19,036 bases of DNA from assembly GCA_003162555.1 (NCBI GenBank), contig PMNQ01000251.1, forward strand, positions 7,591 through 26,626. Direction: 5' to 3'. The notes beneath the pieces were generated by a model. The model worked only from the letters and a program-made list of their open reading frames with translations, made no database searches and was not told the DNA's origin. Below, piece by piece: positions 1 to 6,952 of this stretch. The stretch comes from Gammaproteobacteria bacterium. GTDB lineage: Bacteria > Pseudomonadota > Gammaproteobacteria > Steroidobacterales > Steroidobacteraceae. The stretch's first letter is position 1; the number at the start of each line of letters is the position of its first letter. Both the position numbers and the translations under genes were made by a program.

Positions 1-534
1 GGTGAGCAATACAGCGCCGCCTATCGTGCGCTGAATCCGCAATCGCGCGTGCCGGCGCTGGAAACCGCCGACGGCGTACTGACGCAGTCGATGGCCATTA
101 TGGAATGGCTGGAGGAAACCTACCCCGAACCGCCGCTGCTGCCGCGCGCGGCGGGCGAGCGGGCGCGGGCGCGGGCGATGGCGCAGATCATGGTTGCCGA
201 CGTGCAGCCACTGCAGAACACGTCGGTGACGCGCTACCTGCAGGAGAAATTTCACCAGGACGATGCGGCCGTCGAGGCCTGGCGGCGCTCCTGGGTGGCG
301 CGCGGACTCGCGGCGCTCGAAGCAATGCTGGTGCGCGCTCCGCCGGGCGATTACTGCGTCGGCGCGCGTCCGTCGCTGGCCGACGCCTGCCTGCTGCCCC
401 AGTGCGCCAGCGCGCGCCGCTTCGGGATCGATACCGCGAGCTTCCCGCGCATTGCCCGCATCGAGAAAGCGTGCAACGCTACCGCCGCCTTCCAGCGCGC
501 GGCACCCGAGCAGCAGCCGGACGCGGCGGCCTGA
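1..534 (+). CDS. maiA: Maleylacetoacetate isomerase (GST zeta class), 5'-truncated by window edge
   Basis: The reading frame is open from base 1 and stops with TGA at 532-534, so about 177 C-terminal residues are visible. The N-terminal end of the thioredoxin-like fold lies outside the window. Visible landmarks are the GST N-domain end with NPQSRVPALET (residues 12-22 of the visible part) and the glutathione-contact segment LTQSMAIMEWLEE followed by YPEPPLLP, as in zeta-class GSTs, then an all-helical C-domain. The family isomerises maleylacetoacetate to fumarylacetoacetate using glutathione in the cytoplasm. Placement directly upstream of homogentisate dioxygenase and fumarylacetoacetase makes this role far more likely than a generic GST. 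A 15-base gap separates its stop from hmgA, so the genes are probably cotranscribed. Confidence 0.88.
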   Translation, partial: GEQYSAAYRALNPQSRVPALETADGVLTQSMAIMEWLEETYPEPPLLPRAAGERARARAMAQIMVADVQPLQNTSVTRYLQEKFHQDDAAVEAWRRSWVARGLAALEAMLVRAPPGDYCVGARPSLADACLLPQCASARRFGIDTASFPRIARIEKACNATAAFQRAAPEQQPDAAA

Positions 535-549
535 AGGAGCGAGGCGGCG

Positions 550-1698
550 ATGAAGAATTACATCCGGTATCCGAAGGTCGAAGGCGATGCGAGCCGCCAG
601 GCGCACGCCGACCTGCCGCGTGGCACTTACGAACGCGAGATGAGCAAGGAAGGCTTTTTCGGCCCGGCGAGTTTTTTCTATCATCGCCATCCGCCCACCG
701 CATGGAGCCGTTTCGAGGGTCCGTTGCGGCCGCACGCCTTCGACCTGACCAAGCTCGGCGCGGCGCCGGCCTCGGCGTGGGACGCACCAGTGATCCTCTC
801 CAACGCCCATTGCCAGATGCGCTACTGGGATCCGGTTGGCACGATGGACCACCTGGTTCGCAATGCCGATGGCGACCAGTTGCTGTTCGTGCACCGCGGC
901 GCGGGTGAGCTGTACTGCGATTTCGGCCATCTGTCGTTTGCGCCCGGCGACTACATCGTATTGCCGCGCGGCACGATGTGGCGTCTCGAGTGCAGCGCTG
1001 CGGCCGCGATCCTGATGATCGAGGCGACTAACAGCACGTTCATGCTGCCTGAGAAAGGCCTGCTCGGCCCACATGCCTTGTTTGATCCCGCGATGCTAGA
1101 CGTGCCGGTCATGGACGCGGCGTTCCGCGCGCAGCAGGGCGAACGTGAATGGCGCGTGCGCATCAAGCGCCGCGGGCTGGAATCGATCGCGACCTTTGCG
1201 TTCAACCCGCTCGATGCCACCGGCTGGCATGGCGACCTCGCTGCCTGCCGCATCAACGTGCGCGATTTCCGTCCGGTGATGAGCCATCGCTATCATCTGC
1301 CGCCGTCGGCGCACACCAGCTTCGTCGCCAACCGTTTTGTCGTGTGCACTTTCGTGCCGCGCCCCTTCGAGACCGATCCGGGCGCGATCAAGGTGCCGTT
1401 CTTCCACAACAACGACGACTACGATGAAGTGATCTTCTATCACGCCGGCGATTTCTTCAGCCGCGACAACATTCACCCCGGCATGGTCAGCTACCACCCT
1501 TGCGGTTTCACGCACGGCCCGCACCCCAAGGCGCTCGAGCGGATGCTGGTGCAGTCGAAGCCGGCCACGGATGAAGTAGCCGTGATGGTCGATTGCCGCG
1601 ATTCGCTGGAGATCGGCGCGGCCGCGGCGCGCGTCGAATGGGCCGGATACGTCGATTCCTGGCAGGGTGGGGCGCCCGGAGCCGGCGGCCGCAAGTAG
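550..1698 (+). CDS. hmgA: Homogentisate 1,2-dioxygenase, short form
   Basis: This 382-residue cytoplasmic non-haem iron cupin opens the ring of homogentisate to maleylacetoacetate, the central step of tyrosine/phenylalanine catabolism. The C-terminal half carries the metal-site region: FFHNNDDYDEV (His286, Glu293) and YHPCGFTHGPHP (His322), which by family comparison supply the His-Glu-His iron ligands. The N-terminal cupin includes LLFVHRGAGELYCDFG around residues 111-126. The protein is shorter than the ~440-residue animal/Pseudomonas type and fits the compact bacterial form. The ATG at 550 is preceded by a purine-rich GGAGCGAGG ribosome site. The next gene starts 11 bases after its stop, so the maiA-hmgA-fahA order follows one pathway. 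Confidence 0.92.
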   Translation: MKNYIRYPKVEGDASRQAHADLPRGTYEREMSKEGFFGPASFFYHRHPPTAWSRFEGPLRPHAFDLTKLGAAPASAWDAPVILSNAHCQMRYWDPVGTMDHLVRNADGDQLLFVHRGAGELYCDFGHLSFAPGDYIVLPRGTMWRLECSAAAAILMIEATNSTFMLPEKGLLGPHALFDPAMLDVPVMDAAFRAQQGEREWRVRIKRRGLESIATFAFNPLDATGWHGDLAACRINVRDFRPVMSHRYHLPPSAHTSFVANRFVVCTFVPRPFETDPGAIKVPFFHNNDDYDEVIFYHAGDFFSRDNIHPGMVSYHPCGFTHGPHPKALERMLVQSKPATDEVAVMVDCRDSLEIGAAAARVEWAGYVDSWQGGAPGAGGRK

Positions 1699-1709
1699 AA
1701 TCCTTAAGC

Positions 1710-2693
1710 GTGAAGCTTGCCAGCCTGAAGAGTGGGCGCGACGGGCGCCTGGTGGTGGTCAGCCGCGACCTGGCGCGTTGCGTGACGGTGCCCGAGATCG
1801 CCTCGACGATGCAGCAGGCGCTCGATCGCTGGGAGGCTCTGGCACCGCAGCTTGAGGCTGTGGCCGACAAGCTCAACCGCGGCCGCGATGGTGAGGCTTT
1901 TCCCGCTGGCTCAGGCGGCGTGGCCGCACCACTCCCGCGCGCCTATCAATGGGCCGACGGTTCGGCCTACGTCAACCACGTCGAACTGGTGCGCAAGGCG
2001 CGCGGCGCCGAAATGCCAGCCTCGTTCTGGACCGATCCGCTTGTTTATCAGGGCGGGAGCGATGATTTTCTCGGAGCGGCCGACGAGGCGCGATTCCCGT
2101 CCGAGGATCTGGGCATCGACCTGGAGGCCGAAGTGGCGGTCATCACGGGCGATGTGCCCATGGCTACCACCGCCGAGCAGGTGCGTGCGAGACGCCATAT
2201 CCGTTTGCTGATGCTGGTGAATGACTGGACGCTGCGCAATCTCACGGCGCCCGAACTCGCCAAGGGTTTCGGCTTCTACCAATCCAAGCCCGCCACCGGT
2301 TTCTCGCCCGTCGCCGTCACGCCCGATGAGCTGGGCGCCGCCTGGGACGGTGGCAAGGCGCTGCTGCCGCTGACCAGCCACGTGAACGGCCAGCTGCTGG
2401 GCGCGCCCGAGGCCGGAGTCGACATGACCTTCGATTTTCCCGCGCTCATTGCACACTGCGCACGCACCCGTAACATGGGTGCTGGCACGATTGTCGGCTC
2501 CGGTACAGTTTCAAATCTTGAGCGTGTACGGGGATCTTCATGTCTGGCCGAAAAGCGCATGCTGGAGCAGATTGCGACTGGTCAGCCGGTCACGCCGTTC
2601 CTGAAGTTTGGTGATCGCGTGCGCATCGAAATGCTGGACCGCGCCGGCGCCACGATCTTCGGCGCTATCGACCAGCGCGTGGCACGCGTTTAG
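1710..2693 (+). CDS. fahA: Fumarylacetoacetase (FAH family)
   Basis: This enzyme hydrolyses fumarylacetoacetate to fumarate and acetoacetate, the last step of the pathway encoded by its two upstream neighbours. I chose the GTG at 1710 because the product then begins (M)KLASLKSGRDGRLVVVSRD, the typical start of the short bacterial FAH form. The frame is open further upstream, but only inside hmgA. The resulting 327 residues match the family length. Metal-site motifs are visible: GIDLEAEVAVI (residues 135-145, with acidic ligands) and NDWTLRNL (171-178), then the C-terminal GAGTIVGSGTVSN (257-269). The cytoplasmic enzyme uses Mg2+ or Ca2+. The ribosome site before the GTG is weak, so translation may depend on hmgA. 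Confidence 0.92.
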   Translation: MKLASLKSGRDGRLVVVSRDLARCVTVPEIASTMQQALDRWEALAPQLEAVADKLNRGRDGEAFPAGSGGVAAPLPRAYQWADGSAYVNHVELVRKARGAEMPASFWTDPLVYQGGSDDFLGAADEARFPSEDLGIDLEAEVAVITGDVPMATTAEQVRARRHIRLLMLVNDWTLRNLTAPELAKGFGFYQSKPATGFSPVAVTPDELGAAWDGGKALLPLTSHVNGQLLGAPEAGVDMTFDFPALIAHCARTRNMGAGTIVGSGTVSNLERVRGSSCLAEKRMLEQIATGQPVTPFLKFGDRVRIEMLDRAGATIFGAIDQRVARV

Positions 2694-2705
2694 CATTAGG
2701 CAGGC

Positions 2706-3548
2706 ATGAGCACCTATTCCAGTTTCCTGAATCCGCGCCTGTGGGACGAATCGGCGGTGATGCTGGTGCGTGTCTTGGGCACACTCGTGCTCGCCTGGCT
2801 CGCGCAGCGCCTGACGGCACGGTTGCTGCGCGCCTTCCGCAGCCGCATCGCCCCGCTTATCGCCGATGGCGAGGACGCGCGCCGCGCCGAGACGCTGGCA
2901 CGCGTCACGCGCCACCTGGCGAACGTGATCATCTGGCTCATCGCCGGAATGCTGATCCTGAGCGAAGTGGGCATCTCGGTGGCGCCGATCCTCGGCGCGG
3001 CCGGCGTCGTCGGCCTGGCGGTCGGGTTCGGCGCGCAGAGCCTGGTGAAGGACTACGTGGCAGGTTTTTTCCTGCTGCTCGAGAATCAGGTGACCAAGGG
3101 TGACGTGGTCGAAATCGCCGGCAAGACAGGCGAGGTCGAGGATGTGACGCTGCGCTACGTGCAGCTGCGCGACTACGGCGGCAACGTCTATTTCGTTCCC
3201 AATGGCCTGATCACTGTCGTGACCAACATGAGCCGCGGCCACGCCTATGCGGTCGTCGAAGTGGGCGTCGCGCCGGGCGCCATGCTCGAACGCGTGTACG
3301 ACGCCTTGCGCACCGTGGCGCAAGGGCTGCGCGCCGATCCCGCCTTCAGCGCGGCGATCGAGGGCGGGCTGGAAATCTCCGGCGTCGACCGGCTGGATGG
3401 CACGGCAGTCGTCGTGCGCAGCCGCCTCAAGGTGCGCGTGCTGGAACAGTGGCGCGTGCGCTGGGAATTCCTGCAGCGCCTGAAGTTGGAGTTCGAGCGC
3501 CAGGGGATCGAGTTGCCGCGGCCACAGGTCACCATCGCCAGCCGCTGA
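2706..3548 (+). CDS. MscS-family small-conductance mechanosensitive channel
   Basis: This 280-residue inner-membrane protein has three predicted membrane segments (about 15-40, 70-90 and 93-125). The third carries the glycine/alanine-rich pore helix characteristic of MscS (GAAGVVGLAVGFGAQSLVKD, residues 97-116). The beta domain follows, with GDVVEIAGKTGEVEDVTLR (132-150) and the FVPNG signature (163-167), then a cytoplasmic alpha/beta domain. Family members open under membrane tension and release solutes during hypo-osmotic shock. It starts 12 bases after the fahA stop on the same strand and may be read through from the catabolic operon, although no metabolic link is evident. Short MscS proteins of this sort are common and the exact subfamily is uncertain. 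Confidence 0.9.
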   Translation: MSTYSSFLNPRLWDESAVMLVRVLGTLVLAWLAQRLTARLLRAFRSRIAPLIADGEDARRAETLARVTRHLANVIIWLIAGMLILSEVGISVAPILGAAGVVGLAVGFGAQSLVKDYVAGFFLLLENQVTKGDVVEIAGKTGEVEDVTLRYVQLRDYGGNVYFVPNGLITVVTNMSRGHAYAVVEVGVAPGAMLERVYDALRTVAQGLRADPAFSAAIEGGLEISGVDRLDGTAVVVRSRLKVRVLEQWRVRWEFLQRLKLEFERQGIELPRPQVTIASR

Positions 3549-3555
3549 GGCGGCT
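3540..3555. terminator. Short GC hairpin at the convergent mscS/pirin boundary
   Basis: AGCCGC (3540-3545), a TGAG loop and GCGGCT (3550-3555) form a perfect 6-bp stem across the MscS stop codon. A second small stem, GGCTG/CAGCC (3566-3577), covers the pirin stop. Neither is followed by a T-run on either strand, so an intrinsic terminator is only a weak suggestion. Confidence 0.2.
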
Positions 3556-3571
3556 CACCCGGTTAGGCTGT

Positions 3572-4273
3572 TCAGCCGGACGGCAGATCGAAGACCAGCA
3601 CTTCGGCGTCGCGGCCATTGCGAAGGTCGATCAGAGGCTCATCCGTCAGCATGGCGCCGTCGCCGGGCTGCAGCCGCTGGCCATTGAGCTCGAGCGAGCC
3701 GCGCGCTACCTGCACGTAACCCAACCGGCCGGCCTCCAGCGTGTGCCGTGCCTGTTCATCGTCGTCGAACAATCCGGCGTACATGCGCGCATCCTGGTGG
3801 ATGCGGAGCGAGTCTTCGGCGCCGTCACCCGAGGCGACCAGGCGCAGCCGGCCGCGCTTGTCCGCCGCGGCGTAGTTGCGTTGTTCGTACTCGGGGGCGA
3901 TGCCGCGCACATCCGGGATGATCCAGATCTGCAGGAAGTGCACGAGTTGCGCGCTCGAGTAGTTGAACTCGCTGTGGCGCACGCCGCGGCCCGCACTCAT
4001 GCGCTGCACGTCGCCGGGACGGATCACCGAGCCCGTGCCCATCGAATCCTTGTGTGCGAGTTCGCCCTCGAGCACGTAGGAGATGATTTCCATGTCAGCG
4101 TGCGCGTGCGTGCCGAAGCCCTGGCCGGCACTGACGCGATCCTCGTTGATGACACGGAGCGGACCGAAATGCGTGTGGGCAGGATCGTGGTAATCCGCGA
4201 AGGAAAAGCTGTGCCAGGAGTCGAGCCAGCCGTGGCTGGCGTGACCGCGTTCGGCCGCCGGTCGCAGGATCAT
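3572..4273 (-). CDS. Pirin family protein (YhhW-like bicupin, possible quercetinase)
   Basis: The 233-residue bicupin is read from an ATG at 4273. The frame is open to a further ATG at 4378, but those extra residues would lie inside the repeat element, and MILRPAAERG...WLDSWHSFSF is the normal pirin N-terminus. The N-terminal cupin shows the metal-binding set THAHADMEI (His56, His58) and RHSE (His100, Glu102). FADYHDP and GPLRVINEDRV are also pirin signatures. Bacterial relatives such as YhhW bind metal and can oxidise quercetin in vitro, but the physiological substrate is usually unknown. The start codon is only 17 bases from the end of the 266-bp inverted-repeat element, so its promoter must lie in or beyond that element. 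No strong Shine-Dalgarno is seen. Confidence 0.9.
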   Translation of the reverse strand: MILRPAAERGHASHGWLDSWHSFSFADYHDPAHTHFGPLRVINEDRVSAGQGFGTHAHADMEIISYVLEGELAHKDSMGTGSVIRPGDVQRMSAGRGVRHSEFNYSSAQLVHFLQIWIIPDVRGIAPEYEQRNYAAADKRGRLRLVASGDGAEDSLRIHQDARMYAGLFDDDEQARHTLEAGRLGYVQVARGSLELNGQRLQPGDGAMLTDEPLIDLRNGRDAEVLVFDLPSG

Positions 4274-4289
4274 AAATCGATCAGGCCCC

Positions 4290-4315
4290 AGGGAAGCTCT
4301 ACACAGGTGGCGTGG
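4290..4315 (+). repeat. Left terminal inverted repeat (26 bp)
   Basis: It begins AGGGAAGCTCT and ends CACAGGTGGCGTGG. It matches the reverse complement of 4530-4555 at 25 of 26 positions; the single difference is A versus G at position 12. Confidence 0.85.
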
Positions 4316-4320
4316 AGCGC

Positions 4321-4419
4321 GTTGGCGCTGTAACAGCCGGATACCAGGCGCGACCGACGATGTGTGGTTATTCCACATGAGGATGGAGCAACGCCGTAGC
4401 CGGATGTTACAGCGCCAAC
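4321..4419 (+). repeat. Internal hairpin A of the 266-bp element
   Basis: Arms 4321-4340 (GTTGGCGCTGTAACAGCCGG) and 4400-4419 pair at 19 of 20 positions, and pairing continues for a few more bases inward. The roughly 59-base loop contains GGCGCGAC and ends ACATGAGG...GGAG.AACG. It has its own inner palindrome, TGTGG/CCACA, near 4363-4377. Confidence 0.8.
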
Positions 4420-4431
4420 CCCTTGGGGCCT

Positions 4432-4519
4432 GACGGATTTTGCTTCTGGCTTCGTTACTCCTCCCTCATGTATCACGATACACCTCGGTCGTCGCGCCTT
4501 GCCAGAAGCAAAATCCGTC
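4432..4519 (-). repeat. Internal hairpin B of the 266-bp element
   Basis: Arms 4432-4450 (GACGGATTTTGCTTCTGGC) and 4501-4519 are a perfect 19-bp inverted repeat. The 50-base loop has an inner palindrome TGTATC-AC-GATACA. Read on the minus strand, the loop closely resembles the plus-strand loop of hairpin A, although the arms are unrelated. Confidence 0.85.
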
Positions 4520-4529
4520 TTGGCCGCGC

Positions 4530-4555
4530 CCACGCCACCTGTGCAGAGCTTCCCT
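4530..4555 (-). repeat. Right terminal inverted repeat (26 bp)
   Basis: This is the inverted partner of 4290-4315. Its outer two bases are the AG of the TAG stop codon (4554-4556) of the zinc-ribbon gene. Confidence 0.85.
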
Positions 4556-4913
4556 AGACCGGCTTGAGCTGCCCGGCGCGCACCGGCAGCAGGTTGACCG
4601 ACACGCTGAAGCGGCGCATTTCCTCCGGCTGCAGCACGCCGACGCCGACCACCTGGCGTGAGATCTGCTTGCCGTGCTCATCTGCGATCGACAGCACGAC
4701 GCAGAACTCGCAGGGTTCATCCGGCTCCTTGTGGCGCACCGTGCCCTCGACCTGCAGCGCGGCATAGCCGGTCTGCGCCGCAGGCGCCGTCGGCACGTTG
4801 AAGCGCAGGTGATGCTGGCAGGCCGGGCAGATGCTGGCGCTCGCCAGCACCGTCGATTTGCAGTGCGGGCAGTTCCGCGTATTCCCCAGCGCCGCGGGGC
4901 GCGCCGCGCTCAT
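4554..4913 (-). CDS. Small zinc-ribbon protein of unknown function
   Basis: This 119-residue predicted cytoplasmic protein has no signal peptide or membrane segment. The N-terminal ribbon is clear: CPHC (Cys15, Cys18) and CPAC (Cys29, Cys32), spaced CX2C-X10-CX2C. The remainder (40-119) looks like a beta-rich domain, with CEFCVVLSIADEHGKQISRQ and FSVSVNLLPVRAG, and carries another CX2C (CEFC) that could join a second metal site. I do not recognise the C-terminal domain. Its ATG overlaps the TGA of the bactofilin gene (TCAT on the plus strand, 4910-4913), so the two are translationally coupled and may act together. The 3' end runs into the inverted-repeat element, which supplies part of the stop codon, so the original C-terminus may have been altered. 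Confidence 0.75.
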   Translation of the reverse strand: MSAARPAALGNTRNCPHCKSTVLASASICPACQHHLRFNVPTAPAAQTGYAALQVEGTVRHKEPDEPCEFCVVLSIADEHGKQISRQVVGVGVLQPEEMRRFSVSVNLLPVRAGQLKPV

Positions 4914-5446
4914 GTGGACTGGCCGTTGCCTTTGTTGTCGCTGCGCCCGTTCGTGCCCGCGCCATCGCCCCAGCCAAACTCGACGTGTCCGCGCATGCGC
5001 GAACCCGAGGCGACGGTTATCGTGTCGGCCTTGACGTCGCCGACCACGACACCTGAGGCTGTCACGTCAACGTGACGGGCGCCGATGTTGCCGGTGAGTT
5101 CGCCGCTGACGGTCACCGTGCCGGCGCGCACCTCGCCCTGGTGCTTGGCGCCGGGCTCGATGCTCAGATTGCCCTCGACGTTCACGTCGCCCTTGAACTG
5201 GCCCGCGATGCGCACGTGGCCGGTGCCGCTGATCTTGCCTTCGATCGCCAGGCCTGAAGAGATCAGCGACTCCTTCAGATCGGTGCGCGCGGCTGAACGC
5301 GGCGGCGACGTGGCTGCTGATGCCGCTTCCGCGGCAGCACGGTCAAAGGTGGCGCGGGGCGCTGCCTCGGCCGGCTTGGGGCTGGTGGAGGCCGTCGCCG
5401 GTACCGGCGCGGGGGAGGGGGCGGTGACTTCTTTCCATAAGGCCAT
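4910..5446 (-). CDS. Bactofilin family cytoskeletal protein
   Basis: The 178-residue product carries a bactofilin (DUF583) beta-helix at about residues 60-157. The repeated short beta turns are visible: GLAIEGKISGTGHVRIAGQF, GDVNVEGNLSIEPGAKHQGE, VTVSGELTGNIGARHVDVTA. The first 55 residues are a Pro/Ala-rich disordered tail and the end is a Gly/Asn/Asp-rich tail, as usual. I take the ATG at 5446 (MALWKEV), preceded by GGGAG. An upstream ATG at 5587 would add 47 residues of non-typical sequence through the promoter region. Bactofilins polymerise without nucleotides and organise cell-wall or secretion structures at specific sites. It overlaps the next gene by four bases. Confidence 0.88.
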   Translation of the reverse strand: MALWKEVTAPSPAPVPATASTSPKPAEAAPRATFDRAAAEAASAATSPPRSAARTDLKESLISSGLAIEGKISGTGHVRIAGQFKGDVNVEGNLSIEPGAKHQGEVRAGTVTVSGELTGNIGARHVDVTASGVVVGDVKADTITVASGSRMRGHVEFGWGDGAGTNGRSDNKGNGQST

Positions 5447-5481
5447 GGTCTTAGCTCCCGGTGTGCGAGGTGGGTCCCCAA

Positions 5482-5498
5482 CCTTACACCTCGTAAGG
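5482..5498. promoter_or_regulatory. Palindrome in the bactofilin/histidine-kinase divergent region
   Basis: CCTTAC-ACCTC-GTAAGG is a perfect 6-bp inverted repeat, and CGAGGTG (5466-5472) pairs with CACCTCG (5487-5493) as an alternative. It lies 36 bases upstream of the bactofilin ATG in the 162-base divergent gap (5447-5608). It could be an operator or a leader hairpin. On the minus strand further upstream, TTTACC-18-TATTAG is a weak promoter-like pair for bactofilin. No convincing ribosome site precedes the kinase ATG at 5609. Confidence 0.3.
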
Positions 5499-5608
5499 GG
5501 TGCAGCGTAGTGTCTTTGGGCGCCGACACGCCGGTCAGGAGGCTCGCAGACTCTATCTAAGGTGCAGCTAATACAGTTGACCGGCATCGCGGGTAAACTC
5601 CCCCGTCA

Positions 5609-6952
5609 ATGGCCACCTCAGCCAAATCAAAAGGCAGCCGCGCGAGGACTAAAGGCGCCCGGCGCCCGGTTCGCGCGGCGGCGCGGGCCGTTCCCCGGCC
5701 TGACATTCACGGCCGGCAGGCTGCAATCGAGCGGGCCAAGCTCGATTGGGAGAGTACCGCCGACGCGCTCGCGGAGCTGGTATGCCTGCTGGGCGGCGAC
5801 GGCGAGCTCATGCGCACTAATCGCGTGGTCGAAGACTGGTCGCTGGGCACTGTTTCCGGAGTGCTCGGCAAAAACGCGCACACTGTCCTGCATCCGGGCT
5901 GCCGCAATACGCGCTGCAGTATTGCCGGTTTCCTCAAGCACGCGCTCGACGAGATCCGCCGCGGTACCCGCCGCCAGTTCGAATTGCAGGATTCTATCGG
6001 GGCGCGCTTTGTGCACCTGACCGTTCGCCCGATGCGCGGGCGCCCAACCACGGGGTCGGAGCGCGGCGACGCGCGTGCCGTGTTGGTGGTCACCGACCAG
6101 AGCGCGCTGCACCGCGCGCGCGATGAACTCGAGCGGCTCAATTCCAGCCTCGAGGATCGGGTGCGAGCCCGCACCCAGGCGCTTGCCGACGCCAACCGCG
6201 ACCTGCGCAACGAGATCATCCGCCGCGAGCAGGCCGAGGTCGCGCTGCGCGGCTCGCGCAACGAGCTGGTGGCGCTGTCCGAGCAGCTGATCGGTGCGCA
6301 GGAGGGCGAACGCAAGCGCATCGCACTGGAACTGCACGATTCAGTAGGCCAGTCGCTGAGCGCGGTGAAATACACACTGGAGCGCGGCATGGAGTTGCTG
6401 CGCCAGCCGCGGCTCGGCAATCCTGCGGCGGTATTTCAGCTTGCCGTGCGGCGAATCCAGGAAACCGCAGAGAGCATCCGCTCGATCTCAATGAACCTGC
6501 GGCCAAAGATTCTCGATGATCTTGGTGCGGCTTCCGCGGTGCAATGGTTTTGCCGGGACTTTGCCGAAATCTATCCCTCTATGACCGTGGCCACCGAGCT
6601 CGGTGTCAGCGATGGTCAGGTTCCGGATCGCCTGGCGACTGTCGTTTATCGCAGCGTTCAGGAGCTGCTCAACAATGTCGCCAAGCACTCGGACGCAAAG
6701 CACGTGGCGGTGAAACTTGCCATGGACGAGAGCAGGCTGTTTCTCGAGGTGCGCGACAACGGCGTTGGCTTCGAGAAGGCGACGCCCGAGTCGCGCCGGC
6801 ACGGCTCCGGATTGCGCAACCTGCGCGAGCGCGCGCAGATGACCGGCGGTCAGTTCAGCATCACACTGGCCCCGGGCCGCGGCACGCTGGCCCAGCTCAG
6901 CTGGCCGCTGGCGGATGTCGACCGTGCGGTCGCGCGGGTCGCGCGCGTCTGA
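5609..6952 (+). CDS. PAS-like/HisKA_3 sensor histidine kinase (NarL-type partner expected)
   Basis: The 447-residue protein has no membrane segment, so it is probably a soluble sensor. A basic N-terminal tail (1-35) is followed by a PAS-like domain (about 45-165) containing HPGCRNTRC (His95, Cys98, Cys103), a coiled-coil linker (168-228), the dimerisation/phosphoacceptor region of the HisKA_3 family with ELHDSVGQSL (His243), and a HATPase_c domain. The ATPase boxes are QELLNNVAKHS (351-361), DNGVGF (383-388) and GSGLRNLRERA (399-409). HisKA_3 kinases typically phosphorylate LuxR/NarL-type regulators, but no response regulator is encoded in this window. The 3' end directly abuts the convergent ATPase-FHA gene. 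The sensed signal is unknown. The Cys pair could respond to redox or bind metal. Confidence 0.88.
   Translation: MATSAKSKGSRARTKGARRPVRAAARAVPRPDIHGRQAAIERAKLDWESTADALAELVCLLGGDGELMRTNRVVEDWSLGTVSGVLGKNAHTVLHPGCRNTRCSIAGFLKHALDEIRRGTRRQFELQDSIGARFVHLTVRPMRGRPTTGSERGDARAVLVVTDQSALHRARDELERLNSSLEDRVRARTQALADANRDLRNEIIRREQAEVALRGSRNELVALSEQLIGAQEGERKRIALELHDSVGQSLSAVKYTLERGMELLRQPRLGNPAAVFQLAVRRIQETAESIRSISMNLRPKILDDLGAASAVQWFCRDFAEIYPSMTVATELGVSDGQVPDRLATVVYRSVQELLNNVAKHSDAKHVAVKLAMDESRLFLEVRDNGVGFEKATPESRRHGSGLRNLRERAQMTGGQFSITLAPGRGTLAQLSWPLADVDRAVARVARV

Larger units (their letters stand above)
4290..4555. mobile_element. MITE-like non-coding element with nested inverted repeats
   Basis: This 266-bp segment has 26-bp terminal inverted repeats (25 of 26 matching) and two internal long hairpins (4321-4419 and 4432-4519). 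It holds no credible gene. The layout resembles a miniature inverted-repeat transposable element or a dispersed BIME-like repeat. I find no clear target-site duplication: flanks are ...GGCCCC on the left and AGACCG... on the right. It fills almost the whole 280-base gap between the pirin start and the zinc-ribbon stop, and its right end overlaps that stop codon. The transposase family cannot be named from the sequence alone. Confidence 0.6.

Noticed and set aside
105..908. Long plus-strand open frame across maiA and hmgA
   Set aside because: It is an arginine/alanine-rich shadow frame typical of GC-rich DNA, overlapping two well-recognised enzymes.
2538..3323. Minus-strand open frame of 261 codons opposite the MscS gene
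   Set aside because: His/Asp/Ala-rich composition without any domain, fully antisense to a clear MscS channel.
3449..4333. Plus-strand open frame of 294 codons opposite pirin
   Set aside because: Antisense shadow of the pirin gene with no family signature.
4274..4378. Upstream extension of pirin to an ATG at 4378
   Set aside because: The extra 35 residues come from the inverted-repeat element; the homologous pirin start is the ATG at 4273.
4321..4419. Integron attC site
   Set aside because: The GTTGGCG/CGCCAAC ends do not fit the GTTRRRY core, there is no integrase and no cassette-like array.
5447..5587. Upstream extension of bactofilin to an ATG at 5587
   Set aside because: It crosses the divergent regulatory gap and its palindrome, lacks bactofilin-like sequence, and the ATG at 5446 has a ribosome site.
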